Shown piece after piece: positions 7,715 through 13,956 of a stretch of DNA of 38,451 nt. Below the pieces are notes generated by a model. The model made no database searches. It was not told where the DNA came from and worked only from the letters and a program-made list of their open reading frames with translations. The DNA comes from an uncultured Massilia sp. (lineage in GTDB: Bacteria; Pseudomonadota; Gammaproteobacteria; Burkholderiales; Burkholderiaceae_D), in assembly GCA_913778765.1 (NCBI GenBank), contig CAJYXO010000214.1:1-38451 (forward strand), given 5' to 3'. A program made the translations under genes and the position numbers. Position 1 is the first letter of the stretch; each line of letters begins with the position of its first letter.

Positions 7715-8455
7715 TTAAATGGTGGAGCGGGCGGCGATGCGGGCGATCGTTTGCTGCAGGGTTTCTTTCGAGTCGACGAGCGCGCGGCGCATCGCTTCCT
7801 GGTCGGGCCTGGCCAGCTGGTCGCGCCACAGCTGTTGGATGCCACCCTTGTACTTCACCGCCTTGTCGCGGTTTGGGTGCGTGAAGTGGCTTCGGAAGAA
7901 TGCGGTCTCGTAGCTGTGGATAACTTCCGCACCAAACGTCGGCGGCAGTTGGACGTTGCCGGTGCAGATCCGGCCGCCGTCCCACACATTGAAGTGCGGG
8001 GAGTGGCGCAGGCGCGTATCTGGCGCTGGGCGAGTGTTCCGGGCCAGCGCGAACACGAACCAGTCGTTCGGCGTCGCGACGAAAACCAGCGCCGGGTGCG
8101 CGGCAGGGCCTTGGCCGGCGACCTTGCCGGAGCCGGCCGCCTTGAACCAGGTGGTGCGCACCTGCGCCGGCGCCCACCAGGCGATCAGGTTCGGCGAGCT
8201 GAACAGCAGGTTCTCCGGTAGGAAGCCCGAGAACGCTGTGGCCGCGCTGACCGCGTCGGCGAACTTGGACAGGGCGCCCTTGGTCAGCGGCACGCCGGCG
8301 CCGATCACCTTCCGGCCCTGGTGCTCAGCGTCCGACAGCACGGGGTGCGAGGTGGCGTAGACGTCGCCGCGGTTCGATTCGTACATCAGCACGGCGCCGA
8401 CCAGGGTCAGGGTGCGCTCGCTGGCTCCAATGATCTCAACAGGATGCAGGCTCAA
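7715..8455 (-). CDS. PRTRC system protein B (E2-like)
   Basis: 246-aa PRTRC-B family protein. Residues 151-170 carry H154-F-N-V...G160-G-R-I-C164-T-G-N. The spacing resembles the ubiquitin-conjugating enzyme motif HPN(I/V)...GxIC, with C164 as candidate thioester Cys. That supports the prediction that PRTRC-B is an E2-like protein accepting the modifier from ThiF. The N-terminal ~75 residues form a separate part. Start codon overlaps the stop of PRTRC-F by 4 bp. Family identity is firm; the E2 activity is a motif-based inference. Confidence 0.9.
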   Translation of the reverse strand: MSLHPVEIIGASERTLTLVGAVLMYESNRGDVYATSHPVLSDAEHQGRKVIGAGVPLTKGALSKFADAVSAATAFSGFLPENLLFSSPNLIAWWAPAQVRTTWFKAAGSGKVAGQGPAAHPALVFVATPNDWFVFALARNTRPAPDTRLRHSPHFNVWDGGRICTGNVQLPPTFGAEVIHSYETAFFRSHFTHPNRDKAVKYKGGIQQLWRDQLARPDQEAMRRALVDSKETLQQTIARIAARSTI

Positions 8456-9507
8456 TATTTTTCTCCCAGCAGCAGAATCAACTTTTCGACGAGCACCGCG
8501 ACCTGGATCGTTTGCTCGGTCAGCGTCATGAACTCGCGCACGCCGGCGGCCGTCAATGGCACCGGGCTCGCGTCAATGAACTCGGAGTATTCGCCACATT
8601 GACCGAGGTCGTTGAGGTAGTCGTCGATGGCCTCGCCGATGACGTCGAACGGCTTCCACACCAAGACCATGCAGCCGTCGATCGGATACTGGCTGGTGCG
8701 ATAGACACCTTTGTCCGCAGGGTGCAGGACGAAGTCGGGTCGGTTGACCAGCTCATGGATCTGGTCGCATACCTCGATCACCTGGTGCGCGAACTGGTAG
8801 ACTCCGGCGGCCGCCGCGATCTGTTCTCTGGACAATGTGCGCTTTGGAGCACATACCCATTCCGGCAGCTCGGCGAAGAACACGGCGCGCGTGGTCACAT
8901 CCTCGTTCTCCAGCAGTTCCTGCACCGTCTTGTAGCCGCCTTCTTCGCGCCGCATTTCGAGCAACTCAACGTCGTCGCGTGACTCCCGCCAGTAGACCTG
9001 GTCGGCCCATTCGAGCGCCGTCCATGGGTTGAACGATTCCGGCAGCAGCAGCACGGCATCCCGCAGCACGGCCAGGACGGTCTGGCCGAAGCCTTCCTTT
9101 CGCATTTCCAGACGCTCGATGCCGCGCGCCAGCGCGAAGCGGGGAACGTCCTCGCCCATGCGGCTGAAGCAGAACCATGCCGTCGTCAACATGTCGTAGT
9201 TCGTGTGCTCGAGCTGCTGTACTTGCAGGCTCCAGCGGAAGAACTTGCACGGCGTCTTGCGGATCAGCTTCGTCCACCAGTGCGACAACGCGCTCTCCGA
9301 AAGGCGCTTCTCCTGCTCGCCGAACACGTCCACCAGCAACGCGTTCCGCGGCGTCCGTAGCATCGGCGCAGTGATCACGTCCGCCTCGAGCAGCGCGATC
9401 GTCAGCGGCACCGTGATCGCGTTAACGCCAGGAACCACATAGCGGGCAGGGATCTCGTCCGCCAGCTGCGGCAAGGCCAGGGCGGCGGCAGGCAGCATGG
9501 CGGTCAC
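8452..9507 (-). CDS. PRTRC system protein F
   Basis: 351-aa member of the PRTRC-F family, a protein known only from these cassettes and without an assigned biochemical function. The protein is mostly helical by eye with several Trp-rich blocks (SALSHWWTKLIRKTPCKFFR, WTALEWADQVYWRES). There is no signal peptide or membrane segment. Four-base overlaps with both neighbours (C upstream, B downstream) imply strict co-translation and perhaps fixed stoichiometry. It could be a scaffold or substrate receptor for the conjugation proteins, but nothing in the sequence proves that. Confidence 0.87.
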   Translation of the reverse strand: MTAMLPAAALALPQLADEIPARYVVPGVNAITVPLTIALLEADVITAPMLRTPRNALLVDVFGEQEKRLSESALSHWWTKLIRKTPCKFFRWSLQVQQLEHTNYDMLTTAWFCFSRMGEDVPRFALARGIERLEMRKEGFGQTVLAVLRDAVLLLPESFNPWTALEWADQVYWRESRDDVELLEMRREEGGYKTVQELLENEDVTTRAVFFAELPEWVCAPKRTLSREQIAAAAGVYQFAHQVIEVCDQIHELVNRPDFVLHPADKGVYRTSQYPIDGCMVLVWKPFDVIGEAIDDYLNDLGQCGEYSEFIDASPVPLTAAGVREFMTLTEQTIQVAVLVEKLILLLGEKY

Positions 9508-9908
9508 GGCAGCACCAGGTGATTCGAGGAAGGCGCCAAACAGCGCGGGCCGCCAGAGCGGTTTGCCTGGTCGAGGATCCGTTTCAGGTGTTGCGGCAGC
9601 TGCTGGCGCACCTGCTCGGCACTCAGCTCGTTCTTCGGACGGGCACCTGCATCAAGGCGGCCGCCGCTGCGCAGGCAATCCAGCGCGCGCTCGACCGCCC
9701 GGCCGGCGCCCTTCGTGCCGACGGCGCGCCGGAAGGTGTAGATCTGCTTGCCGGCGACCTGCTGCGGGCCTTCGATGTCGGCGCTGAGGATCTCGGGGTA
9801 GACGCTGGCGTAGAAGTCGCGCACCTGCTCCAGGCTCAGAATCGCGCCCGGATCGGCCAGGGCCACGCCGTTGTATTTAAATTCGCGGATGAGTTTATCG
9901 ATTTGCAT
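9504..9908 (-). CDS. PRTRC system protein C (ubiquitin-like/beta-grasp) with C-terminal extension
   Basis: 134-aa protein. Residues 1-67 are the PRTRC-C core (REFKYNGVALADP, then VRDFYASVYPEI and IYTFRRAVGTKG), a family predicted to have a ubiquitin-like beta-grasp fold. The family is commonly about 65-75 aa, so residues 68-134 are an extension. The extension contains two RSGG tetrapeptides (80-83 in CLRSGG, 117-120 in NRSGG) that resemble the -RGG tail of ubiquitin. Release by the JAMM protein PRTRC-A would be needed to expose either. GGAGG lies just upstream of the ATG. Likely the modifier of the cassette. Confidence 0.9.
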   Translation of the reverse strand: MQIDKLIREFKYNGVALADPGAILSLEQVRDFYASVYPEILSADIEGPQQVAGKQIYTFRRAVGTKGAGRAVERALDCLRSGGRLDAGARPKNELSAEQVRQQLPQHLKRILDQANRSGGPRCLAPSSNHLVLP

Positions 9909-9920
9909 GTCGTCCTCCGC

Positions 9921-10628
9921 TTAGAAAATATCCATGGATTTGACGTTGTCGACGGCCGGGCCGGAGGGCTCAGGGGCCGGGGGCTGCACGGTGCCGTCGG
10001 TGCTCGTGCCCTCGGCGAAAATGTCGCGGGTGTAGACGTCGACCCCAGTCTGTCCGTCGGTAGCCTGCGTGGCGGTAGCGCCGGACGCATCACCTGCAGC
10101 GGCGCCGGCCACCTGCGAGGAGTTCTGGCCGGGTTCGGCGGCACCGCTGGCGCTGGCTTCGGCGCCGCCGGCGCCCGTGGTGTCGGCCATGACCTGGTCG
10201 GCAGCCGCTGCGGCTTCACCTGTTGCTGCGGCGGCCGCCTGAACTGCATCCTCGGTCTTTTTGTCGTCATCGCCCTTGCCGCTGCGCGCCCTGCGGGTCG
10301 GCTTTTCGCCCTTCGCATCGCTCTTGGCATCGGCCTTCGGTGCGGGCAGGGCCGGCGCCTTCGAGGCCGGCGCCGCGCCGCCGGCGGCATCCTGGGCCTG
10401 CTGGATCAGCGAGCGCTTCGGCGCCTGCCAGGTGGACAGCGCGGCAACGAAGTCGGCGTCGAACTCCACCGGCGTGGCCAGCAGCGACAGCGGCTGCGGC
10501 AGGTTGTGCTTGGCCTTCGTGTCGGCCGGCATCGGCGTCACGTTGACGCGCACCATTTCGTCGCCCTCGGCGGCGACCGTGATCATCAGCGTCGCCTTCT
10601 TCGCGAGCTCATGCAAGGTAATGAACAT
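9921..10628 (-). CDS. PRTRC system protein E
   Basis: 235-aa PRTRC-E family protein. The conserved part is the N-terminal ~70 residues (VRVNVTPMPADTKAKHNLPQ, then PLSLLATPVEFDADFVAAL). The remainder is low-complexity Ala/Gly/Lys/Thr-rich and probably disordered, ending in DNVKSMDIF, a hydrophobic tail. It is the first cassette gene in transcription order and precedes the Ubl gene by 12 bp. Function is unknown. A disordered, Lys-containing region makes it a conceivable target or carrier of the modifier; this is speculation. Confidence 0.88.
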   Translation of the reverse strand: MFITLHELAKKATLMITVAAEGDEMVRVNVTPMPADTKAKHNLPQPLSLLATPVEFDADFVAALSTWQAPKRSLIQQAQDAAGGAAPASKAPALPAPKADAKSDAKGEKPTRRARSGKGDDDKKTEDAVQAAAAATGEAAAAADQVMADTTGAGGAEASASGAAEPGQNSSQVAGAAAGDASGATATQATDGQTGVDVYTRDIFAEGTSTDGTVQPPAPEPSGPAVDNVKSMDIF

Positions 10629-10667
10629 ACAGAGGTCCTCTTGGGTTGTTGCCCGGGCGGGCGTTGG

Positions 10668-11061
10668 TTAATCGTGGTGCTGGGCGGAGAGCAGCACTGC
10701 GGGCGGGCCGAACAGCGCCGCCACCAGGTAATCGCGCCACATGCCGAGCTGGCGCGCCGGCACGATCGTCGCCGGGCTGGCGAACTCTTCCTCGGTGACG
10801 GCCATCCAGAGCACGCGGCCCTTCACATCGCGCTCCTGACTGCGCTTCGCCTCGCAGGCCGCTTCCAGGCGGCGCAGGTATTCGGACGCGGTCGGCTTGC
10901 TAATGCCGAGGGCCGCGGTAATTTCAGGGGACCGACATGCGGCGCACTCGCAGCATCGCAAGCAGCTGGTCGAGGCGGACCTCGCGCTGAACCGCCATCT
11001 CGGCTGGAGAGAAGTTGCGGGTTCCGTCGAAACGCGCGGTGGGCTTGATCGTCGTGGTCAT
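10668..11061 (-). pseudogene. HTH regulator split by a single-base frameshift
   Basis: ATG 11061 (AAGGA upstream) opens 45 codons ending at TGA 10924-10926. The reading continues in another frame as EITAALGISKPTASEYLRRL down to 10668. The two pieces join naturally as LAMLRVRRMSVPEITAALGI, an HTH, if one base is removed from the run GGGG at 10927-10930. The restored protein would be 130 aa. Either the gene is broken, the assembly has one extra base, or the CCCC run of the mRNA supports slippage. It sits directly upstream of PRTRC-E and could be a local regulator. Confidence 0.7.
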
Positions 11062-11077
11062 ATCGAATCCTTGTCGC

Positions 11078-11269
11078 TTATTCGTCGTGATCGTTGGCCT
11101 GCAGCTTCTTCACGTCGACCAGGGCGCGGCGCTCCATGTGGTTGCGGGCGACGCGGCGCAGGACGATTCGAAGGGCAGGGTGCTGGAGCATTGCGTCGAG
11201 GGAAGCGGTCACGCGCAGCAAGCGGTGAGCGATCTCGAGCGCGGCCTGGTCGGGTTCGGCGCGGACCAT
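11078..11269 (-). CDS. Small phage protein, unknown
   Basis: 63-aa predicted helical protein rich in Arg, Ala and Leu (LEIAHRLLRVTASLDAMLQH, then ALVDVKKLQ). No recognised domain. It is tightly packed between two leftward genes: its start nearly touches the stop of the 95-aa gene, and its end is 16 bp from the HTH gene. That packing supports expression. Probably an early phage accessory gene. Confidence 0.6.
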   Translation of the reverse strand: MVRAEPDQAALEIAHRLLRVTASLDAMLQHPALRIVLRRVARNHMERRALVDVKKLQANDHDE

Positions 11270-11270
11270 G

Positions 11271-11558
11271 TCAGGCTCCGTTGCCTTCCAGGCTGCGGTA
11301 CTTGCCGCGCGAGGCCTCGGCCTCGCGGTGCGCGCGCCAGATGTGGTGGCCCTCGTTCACGCCGGCATAGTAGGCGTCGGCCTGCGCGGTGCCGGGCTGG
11401 TAGGGGCAGCGCATGCGCTCACCCTTCACGCGGTACGTCAGCACGGCGCGCACGCCTTCCTTGTACTCGGAGCTACGCGCGTCGCGCGGGGTGTCGAACG
11501 CGGCGCTGAACAGCTGCTGAATTCGGTCGTCAGCGGTCAGGATGTGGGTGCCGGCCAT
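11271..11558 (-). CDS. Conserved hypothetical phage protein
   Basis: 95-aa protein with a soluble, charged composition; blocks YKEGVRAVLTYRVKGERMRC and YYAGVNEGHHIWRAHREAEA are visible. No catalytic motif recognised. Start codon overlaps the stop of the upstream 50-aa gene (TGATG), so the two are probably co-translated. It belongs to the first segment of the leftward early operon. Confidence 0.7.
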   Translation of the reverse strand: MAGTHILTADDRIQQLFSAAFDTPRDARSSEYKEGVRAVLTYRVKGERMRCPYQPGTAQADAYYAGVNEGHHIWRAHREAEASRGKYRSLEGNGA

Positions 11559-11710
11559 CAGCGCACCCCGGCGACGACAGTGATGCCGTAGGCCTGGTCG
11601 CCCAGCACCTCAGCCGTCAGGACGGCGGCGGCAGTGCTGGACACGGCAAGGGCGCTGAACGTGATACAGGTGGTGGCGGTGCGGACGGTGATGAGGAAGG
11701 GGCGGCGCAT
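11558..11710 (-). CDS. Small membrane-type phage protein, first gene of leftward operon
   Basis: 50-aa protein from ATG 11710, preceded by GGAGAG. The upstream in-frame start at 11764 is rejected because it lies inside the promoter. One hydrophobic stretch, residues about 12-34 (ATTCITFSALAVSSTAAAVL), could be a membrane segment or signal. The remainder is GDQAYGITVVAGVR. Function unknown. As the first gene after the PL-like promoter it should be the most strongly derepressed upon induction. Confidence 0.65.
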   Translation of the reverse strand: MRRPFLITVRTATTCITFSALAVSSTAAAVLTAEVLGDQAYGITVVAGVR

Positions 11711-11762
11711 TGTGCTCTCCAGTTCGCGGCTCGGCGGGTGCTGAGCTCGGTTTCTAGATTCC

Positions 11763-11816
11763 ACTTTAGCCTAAAGCTAAAAACCACGCAAGAATTATTT
11801 TTAGCCTTAGGCTAAT
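11763..11816 (-). promoter_or_regulatory. PL-like promoter with two repressor operators
   Basis: On the minus strand: -35 TTGCGT (11786-11791), a 17-bp spacer, and -10 TAAAGT (11763-11768). Operator 1 (11765-11781) covers spacer and -10; in the direction of transcription it reads TTTAGCTTTAGGCTAAA. Operator 2 (11800-11816) contains the perfect dyad TTAGCCT-T-AGGCTAA and lies just upstream of the -35. Dyad centres are 35 bp apart. The same operator with the same placement occurs in PR at 13931, which identifies these as binding sites of the prophage CI. This promoter should drive the PRTRC operon. Confidence 0.8.
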
Positions 11817-11875
11817 TGTTTTGATATGATCACAGCGCTCGTCGTTTTCGGGCGCGCCGGCCCTGGCGTCAGGGC

Positions 11876-11899
11876 AAAAAAAAGCCCGCGAGCGCGGGC
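11876..11899 (-). terminator. Intrinsic terminator of the CI/cargo operon
   Basis: GCCCGCG (11884-11890) and CGCGGGC (11893-11899) form a strong hairpin. On the minus strand it is followed by eight U (A-run 11876-11883). It lies downstream of the leftward CI-cargo genes and upstream of PL, so it isolates the two leftward units. Confidence 0.85.
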
Positions 11900-11911
11900 G
11901 TGGAGGATGGG

Positions 11912-12310
11912 ATGACTGAAGTAGGGCGAAAATCAACCGTGCCGGTCCTTTTGCTAGAGACAGAGGACGGCCTCTTGCGTGATATCGATGGCCGGATAGC
12001 TGTGTCAGCGACCGGCCTGAAAAACAAGATCGAGATCGCGTTGCCACTATTGAGGGCCTTCAGGGAAGGGCGGCCGCTACCTCCTCAATTTGCGTCGCTT
12101 CGCGAGCTCCTCTCGAGCTTCGGCGACGAGCCCATGTATGTGCGCCAAACTGGGGAGTTCCTGCCGTCTCCCACACTTGAAGCAAACGAAGTCGTAATGG
12201 GACATTCGATCGTTACCATCAATGTACCCACCAAGCGTCTGGTTGCTCTTGTGGCCGCAATTCTGGCACTCGACGTTGATCTTGACGTCGGCGACATCGG
12301 ATGGGATTAA
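11912..12310 (+). CDS. Doubtful ORF with good start signals, antisense to zinc-ribbon gene
   Basis: 132-codon ORF preceded by GGAGG and by an extended -10 promoter candidate (TGATATGAT, 11822-11830) just beyond operator 2. The first 55 codons cover DNA without another gene. The rest is antisense to the zinc-ribbon gene and reads like a shadow frame. No recognisable domain. It may be a real short gene, a regulatory transcript, or chance. The stretch 11817-11911 otherwise holds only the terminator. Confidence 0.25.
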   Translation: MTEVGRKSTVPVLLLETEDGLLRDIDGRIAVSATGLKNKIEIALPLLRAFREGRPLPPQFASLRELLSSFGDEPMYVRQTGEFLPSPTLEANEVVMGHSIVTINVPTKRLVALVAAILALDVDLDVGDIGWD

Positions 12311-12382
12311 TTTCTCCGGAAGGAACTCAACTTCTTCTTCCGATAAATTATCTGGTATCGCCCTTAGATAGTTGTACTTCAA
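12077..12382 (-). CDS. Zinc-ribbon protein, cargo gene
   Basis: 101-aa protein. C39xxC42 (VECQNCGH) and C67xxC70 (FVCFKCGR) form a four-Cys zinc ribbon around a 24-residue insertion. The C-terminal 25 residues are a basic helix (AREELAKRRKLRR). The start is TTG at 12382 with AGGAGAAGGC directly upstream. It is the last gene of the CI-led leftward unit and has visibly lower GC than the structural genes. Nucleic-acid or protein binding is likely. Specific function unknown. Confidence 0.78.
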   Translation of the reverse strand: MKYNYLRAIPDNLSEEEVEFLPEKLIPSDVADVKINVECQNCGHKSNQTLGGYIDGNDRMSHYDFVCFKCGRRQELPSLAHIHGLVAEAREELAKRRKLRR

Positions 12383-12430
12383 GCCTTCTCCTATTCGCGC
12401 AACGACACTCAGGCGTGCCGTTGCGCCTTA

Positions 12431-12808
12431 TCAGTCGTCGAGTGGTAAATCCAGACGCGCCGCATAATCCTTGGCTTCACCACTCTCCTTATCCCATCCG
12501 CCTTGGAGAATCGCGGCGCATTCAAACTTTTCATATTTGCTGAGCTCGCCGTACCGAACAATTCGGCGAAACGCTCGCGCATGCTCGCGTGACAAGTAGC
12601 CCAAGGGGTAGCTCTTAATACTGACGAGCACCTTGTTCTCATCATTGTCGTGTAGCGACAGCAAAGCACTGATTTTGATTTTGACGTACTGCCTTCGGTT
12701 CACGCCGCACAAAGCAATGAAACTATCAGGGAACAAGGCGGTGTCTTTGACGTAGATTGAGTAGAGGCCTGGACCACGGATGAAAGAGGGGCCAGCCATG
12801 AGCGTCAT
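12431..12808 (-). CDS. HIRAN-like domain protein, cargo gene
   Basis: 125-aa protein. The pattern FIALCGVNRRQYVKIKISAL, then NKVLVSIKSYPLGYLSREHA and ECAAILQGGW resembles the HIRAN fold, in which a conserved GYL-(S/P)-RE block follows a beta-barrel core. HIRAN domains bind DNA ends in eukaryotic HLTF and appear stand-alone in many bacteria and phages. The start overlaps the stop of the secreted-protein gene by 4 bp, so the genes are coupled. Located in the lysogenically expressed unit. Role unproven. Confidence 0.7.
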   Translation of the reverse strand: MTLMAGPSFIRGPGLYSIYVKDTALFPDSFIALCGVNRRQYVKIKISALLSLHDNDENKVLVSIKSYPLGYLSREHARAFRRIVRYGELSKYEKFECAAILQGGWDKESGEAKDYAARLDLPLDD

Positions 12809-13158
12809 CTGACGGGTTCGAAGTCAGCGCACCAATCGCCCCAATATGAATCCATCTTCCACCATTCTTTCGGATCAAGGCTATCGATCCTAGCAGTTTC
12901 CGCATTGACGACATAGCGCGTGAACCCAGCATAGCCGCCATAACTATTTTTCGAATTAACAAATCCACAAACTGCACCATCTTTCCCAATAAATTCTGAT
13001 CTGAATTTTGCCGAGTCCGGATCTTTTAGCAAATCGCGCACGCGTTCGTGCGCCTGCTCAATTGGGTCAACTTTGGGTTTATGGCTGCTCTTTGTCTTCG
13101 GCGCCGCATGCGCGGAAATTGCTGCGACCAATAGCAATGCGAGAAATGGTTTTTGCAT
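12805..13158 (-). CDS. Secreted/periplasmic protein, lysogenic cargo
   Basis: 117-aa precursor. The signal peptide MQKPFLALLLVAAISAHA ends near AHA|AP. The mature protein starts with a Lys-rich linker and contains RVRDLLKDPDSAKFRSEFIG, a Cys in AVCGFV, the block SYGGYAGFTRYVV, and WCADFEPV near the end; the two Cys may pair. The DPDSAKF...CG.VN...GGY.G pattern is known from small periplasmic proteins of unknown role. It lies 13 bp behind the cI stop. Expression from a lysogen suggests a lysogenic conversion function, such as superinfection exclusion, but there is no direct evidence. Confidence 0.78.
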   Translation of the reverse strand: MQKPFLALLLVAAISAHAAPKTKSSHKPKVDPIEQAHERVRDLLKDPDSAKFRSEFIGKDGAVCGFVNSKNSYGGYAGFTRYVVNAETARIDSLDPKEWWKMDSYWGDWCADFEPVR

Positions 13159-13171
13159 GGACGGATATTCC

Positions 13172-13873
13172 CTATATTCTTCTTAGCTTTTTTCGGTGCT
13201 CTGTCACGACGCCGATGACGACGAGATGCTCAGTGTCACTGCGTAGTGCCGGGTAATCTTCGTTCAGTGGGACGAGCTCAAAGATCATTTCACCCTTTGC
13301 ATCGATACCGCGAGGCCGATATTTCTTAAAAGTCGCCTGCTCGCTACCATTGCGGGCTACTACAAAGTCACCAGGGTTCGGTGCTATCTCAGGGTCAACA
13401 ATGATCCGATCACCCGGTTGAAACTGCGGCGCCATCGACATGCCCTCAACGTCAAGCGCAAACGCCCAAGCCGACAAGTCTTGATCGGTATATTCATACG
13501 CATAGCCAGCACCAGGCGGATAGGGGGCATCCATGTCACGCAAGGCGCCAGCCTGTACAGATGAAATCACCGGGATCGGGCGCATCCCGAGAGGTGCTGG
13601 GCGAACGTTTTCGTCAAACGCTGGCCGCTGTTCCACCTGATGGTGCTCGACGTCCATCCAGCCAGACTGCTTCCCACAGCGCTCCTCGATATACCTGCAC
13701 GACGACGACCTGATGCCGCGCGGCTTTCCAGTACCTGAGTTGAGGGATCCATTCAGCCATTGACTCACCTGAGCGACATCTCTGTCGAGCGCCTTTGCGA
13801 GAGCAGTAACGGAACCGGCCTCAGCTGCGAGCACGGAAAGGTTTTCCCGTCGAACTTCATCAATAGTTTTCAT
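13172..13873 (-). CDS. CI-type prophage repressor (XRE HTH + S24/LexA peptidase)
   Basis: 233-aa repressor from ATG 13873; the longer frame from 13915 would read through an operator and is rejected. Residues ~12-65 carry the HTH (VTALAKALDRDVAQVSQWLN). A108-G109 in SVQAGALRD is the self-cleavage site. S146 (EGMSMAPQF) and K183 or K184 (ATFKKYR) form the Ser-Lys dyad of peptidase S24, with PGDRIIVDP and NPGDFVVARN as the fold's hallmarks. It should repress PL and PR, and self-cleave upon SOS induction. An operator half-site at 13884-13900 lies 11 bp before the start, consistent with autoregulation. Confidence 0.93.
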   Translation of the reverse strand: MKTIDEVRRENLSVLAAEAGSVTALAKALDRDVAQVSQWLNGSLNSGTGKPRGIRSSSCRYIEERCGKQSGWMDVEHHQVEQRPAFDENVRPAPLGMRPIPVISSVQAGALRDMDAPYPPGAGYAYEYTDQDLSAWAFALDVEGMSMAPQFQPGDRIIVDPEIAPNPGDFVVARNGSEQATFKKYRPRGIDAKGEMIFELVPLNEDYPALRSDTEHLVVIGVVTEHRKKLRRI

Positions 13874-13883
13874 CAGGACATTA

Positions 13884-13900
13884 AATAGCAAAAGGCTAAA
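13884..13900. promoter_or_regulatory. Operator near the cI start
   Basis: AATAGCAAAAGGCTAAA has an intact right half (AGGCTAAA) and a weaker left half compared with the other operators. It is 11 bp upstream of the cI ATG, the expected position of an autoregulatory site. Confidence 0.55.
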
Positions 13901-13920
13901 GACGTACATGAGCATAAAGC

Positions 13921-13949
13921 TTGCAATGTATTTAGCTTTAGGCTAATCT
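13921..13949 (+). promoter_or_regulatory. PR promoter with repressor operator
   Basis: -35 TTGCAA (13921-13926), 17-bp spacer, -10 TAATCT (13944-13949). The operator TTTAGCTTTAGGCTAAT (13931-13947) covers the spacer and part of the -10, the same layout as PL. Seven bases separate the -10 from the ATG at 13957, so the transcript should start at or next to the start codon (leaderless cro-like mRNA). Confidence 0.75.
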
Positions 13950-13956
13950 GCCCACT

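Noticed and set aside
13874..13915. Longer N-terminus of the CI repressor from 13915
   Set aside because: It would translate through an operator and add a hydrophobic leader not found in S24 repressors; ATG 13873 fits the HTH start.
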